Origin: a virus
IMG/VR virus record: IMGVR_UViG_3300047548_000076
Coordinates: 1 to 50,436 of that record
Length of the DNA stretch: 50,436 nt
Reading direction: 5' to 3' (one strand)
The position numbers and the translations under genes were made by a program. This document shows, piece after piece, positions 31,522-39,358 of the stretch. Numbering within the stretch: position 1 is the first letter of the stretch; the number at the start of each line of letters is the position of its first letter. The notes below the pieces were generated by a model. The model did no database searches. It saw nothing but the letters and a program-made list of their open reading frames with translations, and was not told where the DNA came from.

Positions 31522-32537
31522 TGGATTATCGTTTACAAGAAAATCGTAGGGAAGCGTTCATTCGCTGGTATGCGTGGTCACTAAAGTATGATGATTGCGA
31601 CCCAGCAGTTTGGGCTACCAACTACTTAAACAAAAGATACGAGCACAATGACGAACAACGTCTATGGCTCTGTTGGTTGTATGGTAATACTTACTATCTT
31701 CCAACTGCATGGGTACTCATGAATGAGTTTCCTGACTTTGAATTGGCTACAGTAGATCGTATGGAACAGTGGAACACAGCTAACTATAAACGACTACGTT
31801 ATCAAACAGATACAAAATGGAACAAGGGTCATCTCCCATCTATGTTCGCATCTTATCAGAAGTTTATCGGAGATAAAACACAACGTGAGGTAATGGAATC
31901 ATATTATGGATACACTGAGGAAGAGAACTTTGATAACTTGTGGCAAAGCGTTAAGTCTGGCTTGCATAAGTTTGGTCGTTACAGTACTTGGTTTTATCTT
32001 CAGCATCTTAAGCATACCGCTGGTATTCGGATCAATCCTACTTCTCTCATGCTGGACGATTTTGATGGCTCTCGCTCTCATCGTAATGGATTACTTTATG
32101 CCCTCGCACAAGAGCACAATGTGGATCGAAAACTCACTGCTGTGGAGTATGCAAACCTTGAGTCACAAGCCTATGAGATTCTATGCGAGACGGAAGCAAG
32201 ATTTCCAGAACTCGCATCGTCTATAGATTATTTCACCATGGAAACTTGCTTGTGTTCATTCAAGAAGATTTTCCGTGAGAAGCATGGTCGTTATCTTGGC
32301 TACTACCTAGATCGTCAAGCAGAAGAAATTATGCAGTGTGAGAAAGATGGTTGGTATGGTATTGATTGGGAAGTTATGTGGCAAGCACGAAACGAAACCA
32401 TTGACCTACGACTAGACCACAAACGTGGTATTGATAAAGATAGATTCGCATCGTTCCTAAACAGTGGTAAACTTGAAGGTTTGGAATGGATGTTTGATGA
32501 TGAGCAACCTGTTTTGATTGGATTGGAGAACTTTTAA
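31521..32537 (+). CDS. Amino acid:DNA transferase-like protein (aGPT pyrophosphorylase family)
   Basis: A 338-residue protein. The block NDEQRLWLCWLYGNTYY, then NEFPDF (to about 73), then RYQTDTKWNKG and MFASYQKFIG, followed by GRYSTWFYLQHLKHTAG and RSHRNGLLYAL, is the recognisable pattern of phage amino acid:DNA transferases (also called alpha-glutamyl/putrescinyl thymine pyrophosphorylases). These replace the pyrophosphate on 5-pyrophosphorylmethyl-pyrimidine in DNA with an amino acid or amine. Identification is from remembered motifs, not a search. It is coupled by TAATG at both ends. Confidence 0.7.
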   Translation: MDYRLQENRREAFIRWYAWSLKYDDCDPAVWATNYLNKRYEHNDEQRLWLCWLYGNTYYLPTAWVLMNEFPDFELATVDRMEQWNTANYKRLRYQTDTKWNKGHLPSMFASYQKFIGDKTQREVMESYYGYTEEENFDNLWQSVKSGLHKFGRYSTWFYLQHLKHTAGIRINPTSLMLDDFDGSRSHRNGLLYALAQEHNVDRKLTAVEYANLESQAYEILCETEARFPELASSIDYFTMETCLCSFKKIFREKHGRYLGYYLDRQAEEIMQCEKDGWYGIDWEVMWQARNETIDLRLDHKRGIDKDRFASFLNSGKLEGLEWMFDDEQPVLIGLENF

Positions 32538-32941
32538 TGAATGATGATTTGACTGTTGGAAGTATTACTTCTGTTGGTAGCGATTATGGGGTTGTTACAA
32601 CTTCTGGTATTGTGCCGATGACTATGACCACTGCTTCGGCTTTGACAATCGCTGCACACGCACCAGTAGAAGATATTATGGACAAGTGGATTATGAATCG
32701 TGTGACCATTGACCATAAAGTGCAAGAACAAGAGTTGATGAAACTCAAAGAAGTTGCTCCAGACTATGCCAATGAGATCAAAGAAAACTTGGCTAAGAAC
32801 GCTGCAAGGGATATGATTAAGAAAATCACCTTCACGAAGAAACACGATAAGGATGCCGATGTGCACCACTTTATTGGTCGTGTGTGGTGTTTCACCGAGC
32901 AAGAACTAAAAGATTTTATCGAGGAAGTAAGAAATGTTTAA
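32537..32941 (+). CDS. Hypothetical protein in modification cluster
   Basis: A 134-residue protein I do not recognise. The first 45 residues are small and hydrophobic (DYGVVTTSGIVPMTMTTASA). The rest is a charged helical region (NEIKENLAKNAARDMIKKI), ending in HHFIGRVWCFTEQELKDFIE. It lies between the transferase and kinase genes and overlaps the kinase by 8 bases, so it is likely part of the same pathway. Confidence 0.7.
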   Translation: MNDDLTVGSITSVGSDYGVVTTSGIVPMTMTTASALTIAAHAPVEDIMDKWIMNRVTIDHKVQEQELMKLKEVAPDYANEIKENLAKNAARDMIKKITFTKKHDKDADVHHFIGRVWCFTEQELKDFIEEVRNV

Positions 32942-33539
32942 AGATAATGTCGGCATCTCAGATAAACTAACCTTTACTATGAAGACCAATCCTATGAAAA
33001 CTAGAAAACTAATCGCAGTTGGTGGAAGTCCAGGAACTGGTAAGACCACTCTTTTCCGTAAGTTTATGGAAGGTAAGAAGTGGATCGAATGCGAACCAGC
33101 AAAACTAATCTCGGCTATGTATTGCGAGGAACTAGACCTATACATCCTAGGTAAGTATCAAGAAGGTGAGACTTTCGCTGGTACGGATCGCCTATCAATG
33201 GCAGTCCAGCCAGAAGTCCATAAGTGGATCCAGACCAATAACTGTAACATTCTCTTCGAAGGCGACCGAATCTTTAATCAGTCTTTCTTGGAATTTGCGA
33301 TGGGTCTACCCGATACCGATCTCCAGATCGTTATGCTAACCGCACCTAAGGACATCCTAGAACAACGCTATAAGGATCGTGGATCAGAGCAGTCCGACCA
33401 ATTCCTAAAAGGTCGGGAAACTAAATATAGCAAAATCCAATCAAATTTTGAGTTGATGCCCTATATTACTGAGTTTGCAAATACTAACTTAGAGGAGCAG
33501 GGAAAGGTGTTGGCGTTTCTGGAGAAGCAATTCCAATGA
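32934..33539 (+). CDS. P-loop kinase, candidate 5-hydroxymethylpyrimidine DNA kinase
   Basis: A 201-residue nucleotide-kinase-like P-loop protein. Walker A GSPGTGKTT lies at about 31-39; LGKYQEGETFAGTDRLSMAV and NILFEGDRIF (Walker-B-like) follow; QRYKDRG may hold a lid arginine. In characterised phage thymidine hypermodification a P-loop DNA kinase phosphorylates the hydroxymethyl base before the transferase acts. Neighbouring genes make that role plausible; a free-nucleotide kinase is the alternative. Confidence 0.7.
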   Translation: MFKDNVGISDKLTFTMKTNPMKTRKLIAVGGSPGTGKTTLFRKFMEGKKWIECEPAKLISAMYCEELDLYILGKYQEGETFAGTDRLSMAVQPEVHKWIQTNNCNILFEGDRIFNQSFLEFAMGLPDTDLQIVMLTAPKDILEQRYKDRGSEQSDQFLKGRETKYSKIQSNFELMPYITEFANTNLEEQGKVLAFLEKQFQ

Positions 33540-33560
33540 TGTAACACTCCCAAAACTGGT

Positions 33561-34277
33561 ATGAATTACCTACAGACTTTAGACTTCGACTTCATGGAAA
33601 TGTTGAAATTTGAGGATCTGCCTTTTAGGGCTAAATTCATCCCATCCAAAATTTGGGGCGACTTAGATCGCTACAAGAATGACGCCACTGGCTTGAGGAA
33701 TTACTTCAAGAAGTGGCGTTTTCGCATTAGATTCCATAAAGAAAAACGACCAACCACTAAGATCTCTGTGGGTGGTGGCTACTATACAGATGAGGCTAAA
33801 TTAGAACTAGACATCTACACTAGCCCAGATACAACCTACAACCGATATAAGTTTAAGGATAGCGTCTGGAATCGCTTTAAGTTTAGACTGATTCAAGTAG
33901 CGATGCATGAGATCATCCACTGTCGTCAATACTATGGCAAACACGAAGACTTCACTAAGGGTAAGGTTTACTGGAAGAAGTCTGGTATCAAACGAATTGA
34001 CGATAACAGAGAATACCACGCTGGTAAAGACGAGATCGAAGCATACGCTCACTGTGTATACCTAGACTTTAGAATGCGTAAACCAAATGTACCTATCGCT
34101 ACATTGATTCGAAACGCTAAACAATACCATGTTTCTAAGAACCTTTCTGGCATCCAGAAGGTATTCCAGACAGATAAGCACAACGAAGTTATCCCACTGC
34201 TATTGAGAAAGATTCTCACTTGGGAACGTAAGTATCAACGACAGGAAAGACTTGTGAAGGCATCTCGTAAATCCTAA
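33561..34277 (+). CDS. SprT-like zinc metalloprotease
   Basis: A 238-residue protein with HEIIH at 116-120 (HEIIHCRQYYGKHEDF) and a downstream EYHAGKDEIEAYAH that may supply a third ligand. The layout resembles SprT/WLM-type metallopeptidases, which in hosts cleave DNA-protein crosslinks; the phage role is unknown. The ribosome site is weak. It is followed at once by a late-promoter word. Confidence 0.7.
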   Translation: MNYLQTLDFDFMEMLKFEDLPFRAKFIPSKIWGDLDRYKNDATGLRNYFKKWRFRIRFHKEKRPTTKISVGGGYYTDEAKLELDIYTSPDTTYNRYKFKDSVWNRFKFRLIQVAMHEIIHCRQYYGKHEDFTKGKVYWKKSGIKRIDDNREYHAGKDEIEAYAHCVYLDFRMRKPNVPIATLIRNAKQYHVSKNLSGIQKVFQTDKHNEVIPLLLRKILTWERKYQRQERLVKASRKS

Positions 34278-34280
34278 ATA
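34274..34280 (+). promoter_or_regulatory. Putative late promoter, CTAAATA
   Basis: CTAAATA overlaps the metalloprotease stop and lies 26 nt before the next ATG, a sensible late-promoter distance. It opens the block of head-type genes. Confidence 0.5.
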
Positions 34281-34305
34281 GTAAATTATACTAATAGGGT
34301 CAGTG

Positions 34306-35103
34306 ATGGCACAACAAGGTTTCCTTTACGAAGAAAACGCTTACAAAGCACTACAGCAATTCCACATCTCTACTGGTGGAACTGCAGGCGCATCACACGA
34401 CAAACCAGACCTCACTATTCAAAAGATTAGTCTTAAGCAGACTTCTGGATGCGAACTTAAAATCTCCACAACTGCAGCAGGTTCATTGGTTATGAAGTAC
34501 ACCGATGGTGTATGGTCATATGGTGAAACCAAAGGCGATCCAGAAAAAGTATTCTTAATGGCTCTTGGTGAAGAGTTCAATCTCCTACGAGAGATGAACA
34601 AACAGGGGTTGTATGGTAAAAACTGGCGTGGTAAAGTTCCACACCTACAAAATGATAAACGTGGTAAAAAGATTCTGTTTGAAGCAAAGACCAAAATAGA
34701 GGCATATAAGAAAGACATCGCCCAATTTGGTGGGCAGAACGAGGTTCACATTCCTGTTCATGCCAAAGCAATTTGCGACTACTACAACGCTAAGAGTTGC
34801 GACTACATTAATGTAGGTACTCATGGATTCTATCTGTTAAATAAACGAGATCCACTGAAGTTAAATAAGAAGTTAGTACCAAACATCCCAGATTTCGCTG
34901 ACCTTGCTTCTGCACGAATCCGTGTTCGTTGTCAACAGAAGAGTAGTAGTGGCGACTATCAATTCGTTATGACATTAGAGTTTAGTAAGATGAATAAATC
35001 ATACTATAATATTGCACCAGTTATGAATGCTGGTAATGTAAATATAAACATGACAGCATATCAAGACAACTATAACCAGAAGTTAATCGAGGCATTTGCG
35101 TAA
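34306..35103 (+). CDS. PD-(D/E)XK-nuclease-like protein
   Basis: A 265-residue protein. The segment HDKPDLTIQ followed by SGCELKIS gives a PD...ExK pattern typical of PD-(D/E)XK nucleases. The rest is mixed, with SSSGDYQFVMTLEFSKM near the end. It is the first gene after a late promoter and overlaps the next gene as TAATG. A nuclease packaged with, or acting on, DNA late in infection is possible; the motif alone is weak evidence. Confidence 0.5.
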   Translation: MAQQGFLYEENAYKALQQFHISTGGTAGASHDKPDLTIQKISLKQTSGCELKISTTAAGSLVMKYTDGVWSYGETKGDPEKVFLMALGEEFNLLREMNKQGLYGKNWRGKVPHLQNDKRGKKILFEAKTKIEAYKKDIAQFGGQNEVHIPVHAKAICDYYNAKSCDYINVGTHGFYLLNKRDPLKLNKKLVPNIPDFADLASARIRVRCQQKSSSGDYQFVMTLEFSKMNKSYYNIAPVMNAGNVNINMTAYQDNYNQKLIEAFA

Positions 35104-36374
35104 TGAGAACATTCAAAGAATTTCTACGAGAAGATTATCTAATTGAAGAAGAAGAACTTCTTCTCGAGATGGCTGCTGCTTCTGCAGCTGCAGCATCAGA
35201 TGACAAAGGTAAGATGCACGAGTTGCTACTTGCCAAGTATCTTCATCCAGAAACTAAACTTCCTGAACACCATCGTTCTGAGTCAGAAAACCCAGACCAC
35301 GCTGGTACACCAGAGCAAGTTCATGAGCGTTTGAAACATCAGATTGGTCCAGGTGCTTACAAAGAAATTGATATGCACGCAAAGCAAACTGCGCAAGCAA
35401 TCAAGCAACACCTAACTGACAATGGTCATATCAATAATGCGCAAGGTCATCATATCGGCAATGTCTTCTGGACTTCAAACGCTGATAAAGCAAACACTGC
35501 TGGTGACCACGAAAAGACTACTGGTGTTAAAGACGTAAACTCAAACGCTGACTTGATTGTTCGTATTCACGACAAGAACGGTAAGACATTAGGACACCAT
35601 GGCGTTTCTGCCAAGTATGGTTCACAAGAACCTAACTATCGCAATCCAGGTCTTGACTCACTAGAGAAGATGTCTGGTCTTCCAACTGGTACATTCGCAA
35701 AGCATATGACCGAGCATAAGGCTCGTATGGATAATCTACACTACTCTGGCTCTGCTGATAATCGTAACTATCAAACTAAGATTGATGAGATGGCTGCATC
35801 TGGTGGTTATGGTGCAGTTAGAGATGAGTGGGAGAAACACGAAAGAACTTTGGCTCAGGGTGGTAAGTTGAAGCCAAAGGATAAGTTGATGCACGCTAAC
35901 GCTACTGACTTCATCAAAGCACACGATGGTCTTCCAAAGAAATCACAAGATGAATTTATCCGTAAGGCTGCATGGCGAGCAAGCGAAGCAAGAAACTCTA
36001 ATGTCCATGCTCGTAAGCAGATCGCTAAAGAATTCCACGGTGCATTAACTAAAAAGTCACCAGACGAACTCGCAGAAATTATTCGCAGTTCAGTATCTCC
36101 ACAAACTCATATCCCTCACATCGTTGCGCACTCTAAGGTTAAGGATGATGGTTCAGCAGAATCAATCGTTAAACCAATGCACAATCTAGCAGATGATCAT
36201 CTATCACAGTTTGATTTAAGCACTCTATCTCCGCACGTTGGTGCTGGAACTTCTGTAACAATTAAGGCTAAGCATCTAAAGACTGGTAAGATGACCAATG
36301 TTGGACTAATGAACATTAAGTCTTCTTCTGGCGCACATAAAGGTGCAGTCGGTACATTTAAGTTGAAGTCATAA
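35103..36374 (+). CDS. Probable head-internal protein with capsid-targeting-like N-terminus
   Basis: A 423-residue protein, basic and His-rich. The N-terminus MRTFKEFLRE resembles the T4 internal-protein capsid-targeting peptide (MKTYQEFIAE) and ends in LxE, the prohead protease consensus. An ADLIVRI...GVSAKYGS segment could be a PD-(D/E)XK-like core, though this is uncertain. It probably enters the head and may be injected with DNA. Confidence 0.6.
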   Translation: MRTFKEFLREDYLIEEEELLLEMAAASAAAASDDKGKMHELLLAKYLHPETKLPEHHRSESENPDHAGTPEQVHERLKHQIGPGAYKEIDMHAKQTAQAIKQHLTDNGHINNAQGHHIGNVFWTSNADKANTAGDHEKTTGVKDVNSNADLIVRIHDKNGKTLGHHGVSAKYGSQEPNYRNPGLDSLEKMSGLPTGTFAKHMTEHKARMDNLHYSGSADNRNYQTKIDEMAASGGYGAVRDEWEKHERTLAQGGKLKPKDKLMHANATDFIKAHDGLPKKSQDEFIRKAAWRASEARNSNVHARKQIAKEFHGALTKKSPDELAEIIRSSVSPQTHIPHIVAHSKVKDDGSAESIVKPMHNLADDHLSQFDLSTLSPHVGAGTSVTIKAKHLKTGKMTNVGLMNIKSSSGAHKGAVGTFKLKS

Positions 36375-36375
36375 T

Positions 36376-38154
36376 ATGTTCACATTCCTAGATTTCTTAA
36401 TAGAAGAAGCACAAGAAGGTGCTAAGTTAAAGCACATTCACCACGCTGAAGACCGTCCAATCTTCCATGGTAAAGAAGGTTTCGCCCATGCTGAAGGTGC
36501 ATTGATGGGCGCACACCATCACATGACACAAGGTCTTCAATCAAACAAACTAACAATGAAGTATGATGGTAGCCCAGCAGTTGTGTTTGGTCACCACCCA
36601 GAAACTGGTAAGTTCTTCGTTGCTTCTAAGTCTGCTTTCAACAAGACTCCAAAGATTAACTATACGCCAGAGGATGTTGATAAGAACCACGGACACGCTC
36701 CAGGTCTTGCAGAAAAACTAAAACATTCTCTTGATCACCTACCAAAGATTGCACCAAAGACTGGCGTTTATCAAGGCGACTTGATGTACTCTGGTAAAGA
36801 TGTTACTCATAATAAAGATGGTTCTGCTTCCTTCACTCCAAACACTATCACCTATACAGCAAAGGGTGATAAAGCAGACGCTATTAAGAAGTCTAAACTT
36901 GGCGTAGTTATCCACACCAAGTATGAAGGCGACAAACTAAGCAACATGTCTGCTCATCATAATGTAGATGCCAGCGACTTTGGTCATCACCCAGACGTTT
37001 ATCACCACACTGCTGATTACGATTCAAAGGGTGCTAATTATAGCCAAGAAGCCAAAGACGCATTCGCTAAACATATGTCACAAGCACGAATGATCAATGC
37101 TAGTGGCGGTGTTAAGATGTATAAAGCAATCGAGAAGCATGGTGGCGAAGCAGGGCATCTTGGTACATACATCAACCAAACAGTTCGTGATGGCTCAACT
37201 CCAACTGCTGAAGGTCTACAAAAACATATTGCTGACAAGTATGAGAAAGTTGTTGGTAAACTAAAGACTGAAAAGGCACAACAAGCAAAACTTGGTGAAC
37301 TATCTGATCATCTAAAACATATTCAGAAACACGCTGACCACTATAACAAGTTCCTTGAGATGCATGGTCATCTACAGTCAGCAAAGAATCAACTCGTTAA
37401 ATCACTAGAAGCGAACGAAGGTTCATACGCTCACGCTATCGGTGGAGTTGCTTCTAAACCAGAAGGCTTCGTTTATAGCCACACTCACAAGGGTGTTACT
37501 GAGCCAACCAAGTTGGTTAATCGTGCAGAGTTCGCTCGTCAGAACCTATTGAAGTCTCGTCCAGGTGCTGAACCAAAAGACCAACATCATGTTATCGCAT
37601 TTGGTCGTATGAATCCGCCAACTGCTGGTCACGAACAAGTTGTCAATACTCTAAAAGATAAAGCCAAGGAAGTTAAGGGTGGACATACTCTAATTCTATC
37701 ACACTCTCATGGCACTAAAGATGGTAAGAATCCACTAAGTCCAGAGCAGAAGTTGAAGCATGCTAAGAATGCATTCCCTGGAACTAACATTGAAGTTGCT
37801 TCCAAAGATAAACCAACTCTACTACACCACGCTGTTGACCTATACAACAAAGGTGTGACTCATCTACACTTCACTGGCGGTTCAGATCGTGCAAGTATGG
37901 CTGATATGCTTAAGAAGTATAATGGTCAGAAGTCTGCTCATGGTTACTACAACTTCAAAGACATTCAGTTCCATTCTTCTGGAGAGCGTGACGAAGGTGC
38001 TAAGGGTGTCGCAGGTATCTCTGGCACTAAACTTCGTGAACTAGCATCTGGTGGCAAAAAGAAAGAATTCCATGCTGCTCTGTCTTCACAAATGAAACCA
38101 GAACACAAAGAAGAATTATACAACGATCTAAGAAAGGCTATGAAGAATGGCTAA
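36376..38154 (+). CDS. Fusion of ligase-type and NMNAT-like nucleotidyltransferases, probable head protein
   Basis: A 592-residue protein with three parts. The start MFTFLDFLIEE is capsid-targeting-like. The N-terminal domain has KYDG at 62-65 and VYQGDLMYS, resembling the lysine motif of covalent nucleotidyltransferases (DNA/RNA ligase fold). The C-terminal domain has FGRMNPPTAGHEQV (TAGH ending at H419) and ISGTKLR at 548-554, the HIGH and ISSTxxR-type motifs of NMN/cytidylyltransferases. Such NMNAT-like proteins occur in T4-like phages. It overlaps the next gene by 8 bases. Confidence 0.75.
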   Translation: MFTFLDFLIEEAQEGAKLKHIHHAEDRPIFHGKEGFAHAEGALMGAHHHMTQGLQSNKLTMKYDGSPAVVFGHHPETGKFFVASKSAFNKTPKINYTPEDVDKNHGHAPGLAEKLKHSLDHLPKIAPKTGVYQGDLMYSGKDVTHNKDGSASFTPNTITYTAKGDKADAIKKSKLGVVIHTKYEGDKLSNMSAHHNVDASDFGHHPDVYHHTADYDSKGANYSQEAKDAFAKHMSQARMINASGGVKMYKAIEKHGGEAGHLGTYINQTVRDGSTPTAEGLQKHIADKYEKVVGKLKTEKAQQAKLGELSDHLKHIQKHADHYNKFLEMHGHLQSAKNQLVKSLEANEGSYAHAIGGVASKPEGFVYSHTHKGVTEPTKLVNRAEFARQNLLKSRPGAEPKDQHHVIAFGRMNPPTAGHEQVVNTLKDKAKEVKGGHTLILSHSHGTKDGKNPLSPEQKLKHAKNAFPGTNIEVASKDKPTLLHHAVDLYNKGVTHLHFTGGSDRASMADMLKKYNGQKSAHGYYNFKDIQFHSSGERDEGAKGVAGISGTKLRELASGGKKKEFHAALSSQMKPEHKEELYNDLRKAMKNG

Positions 38155-38743
38155 GACATACAAGTTCTTTAATGACAAGATGGGTGGGGCTGATGTTACC
38201 CAACACATCGGTGTCTCTGGTGAAGTTTTCTACGATCCAGCAACTGGTTTCCTACGACTATCTGATGGTGTAACCGCAGGTGGTATTCTATTAAACATGA
38301 TTGGTCGTCAGGGTTATTGTCTAACTGCCTATGATACCACTCTTCAAGCAAACTCTGCTTCTGTAAATCTAGTCAAGTATAACACTCCAGTTATCAGCGA
38401 TGGTATTAGCATTGTAGATTTAACTAAGATTACATTTGCTCATGCTGGTAGATACAATATCCAGTTCAGCCTACAGATGGATAAGTTAGATTCTGGTACT
38501 GATGAATTTGAATTGTGGCTAGTCAAGAATGGAGTTAATGTTCCTTTCTCTAACACTAAAATGACTTCTGTGGGTAACAACGATAAGTTCGTGGCATCTT
38601 GGAACTTCGTTGAGGAAGCATTAGTTGGTGATTATTTTGAACTGGCATGGCATTCAAATGATACTGAAATGCGTATCTTCTATACCGATGCGACTACTCG
38701 CCCTGCTATCCCTTCTGCTATCCTCACAGTAACGCAAGTATAA
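38147..38743 (+). CDS. Structural protein with C1q/TNF-like C-terminal domain
   Basis: A 198-residue protein. The first part (DVTQHIGVSGEVFYDPATG, LRLSDGVTAGG) is the type of segment seen in virion-attached proteins. The C-terminal 120 residues form a jelly-roll-like pattern (ITFAHAGRYNIQFSLQMDKL, FELWLVKNGVNVPFSNTK) typical of C1q/TNF-like heads on phage fibers or decoration proteins. Likely exposed on the virion. Confidence 0.6.
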   Translation: MAKTYKFFNDKMGGADVTQHIGVSGEVFYDPATGFLRLSDGVTAGGILLNMIGRQGYCLTAYDTTLQANSASVNLVKYNTPVISDGISIVDLTKITFAHAGRYNIQFSLQMDKLDSGTDEFELWLVKNGVNVPFSNTKMTSVGNNDKFVASWNFVEEALVGDYFELAWHSNDTEMRIFYTDATTRPAIPSAILTVTQV

Positions 38744-39084
38744 TGAAAACATTACTCGCTTTTTTGACAGTTGCGCTTACTGGTTGTTCTTTTATTCTAC
38801 CAAGACCGCACGATCCAGTTATGTTTGACCAGATCGTTGCTATCCAGATTCAAGTCAATAAAGTAAACTGTTCTAATAAAGACTGGGGTAATTTACTTGA
38901 TCGTGTTCACCATCTAAAAGTTTATACAGAGTTGCGTGGCGACCCACAAGCCAAAGCAGTTGCTCAATTAGAAGAAGCACTACTAAAGGCACACAACTCT
39001 AAGAATGAGAAGTTCTGTGACTCTATCCTAAAACTAAACAAGACTCGTATCGAAGTAGTTGAAGATGCGTGGAAAGGACGATAA
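38743..39084 (+). CDS. Small lipoprotein
   Basis: A 113-residue protein with a signal peptide and lipobox LTGC (Cys15). The mature part has Cys46 and Cys93 (VNCSNKDW and FCDSIL), which could form a disulfide, and a helical region. It might be a periplasmic or virion-associated lipoprotein; a second spanin-like lipoprotein is encoded at 45776. TAATG coupling to the preceding gene suggests joint expression. Confidence 0.65.
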   Translation: MKTLLAFLTVALTGCSFILPRPHDPVMFDQIVAIQIQVNKVNCSNKDWGNLLDRVHHLKVYTELRGDPQAKAVAQLEEALLKAHNSKNEKFCDSILKLNKTRIEVVEDAWKGR

Positions 39085-39085
39085 A

Positions 39086-39322
39086 ATGAGCATTATGGAA
39101 GGTTTAAGAGAACAAGCAGGACTAGGTGGTCCAGCTGCTCAATTAGCAAACGAACTTCTAGTTATCACGGATAACTATGAACAGGGTCAATTAACTACTG
39201 AAGAGTATCAGTTCCTACTACAAGAGATCGCCGATATCCGTGCACAGCAAGAACTAGCCACTGATGAGATCGCCTGTCGATACATTATCTCTGCAGCCCT
39301 AACACTGGCATCCGCAATCTAA
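39086..39322 (+). CDS. Small helical hypothetical protein
   Basis: A 78-residue acidic protein, probably all helical: QLANELLVITDNYEQGQLTT followed by EYQFLLQEIADIRAQQE. ATG 39086 follows AAAGGACGATAAA; an in-frame ATG at 39065 falls in the previous gene. Function unknown; late context suggests a small structural or assembly protein. Confidence 0.65.
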   Translation: MSIMEGLREQAGLGGPAAQLANELLVITDNYEQGQLTTEEYQFLLQEIADIRAQQELATDEIACRYIISAALTLASAI

Positions 39323-39327
39323 TACTC

Positions 39328-39334
39328 CTAAATA
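39328..39334 (+). promoter_or_regulatory. Putative late promoter, CTAAATA
   Basis: CTAAATAAAGG begins just after the previous stop and lies about 25 nt before the next ATG (39359). Confidence 0.5.
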
Positions 39335-39358
39335 AAGGTAGGCGTAATTACTTAATTG

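Noticed and set aside
35103-36374. Confident restriction-endonuclease-type call for the 35103 protein
   Set aside because: An ADLIVRI...GVSAK pattern is suggestive but too loose; only the capsid-targeting-like N-terminus is supported.
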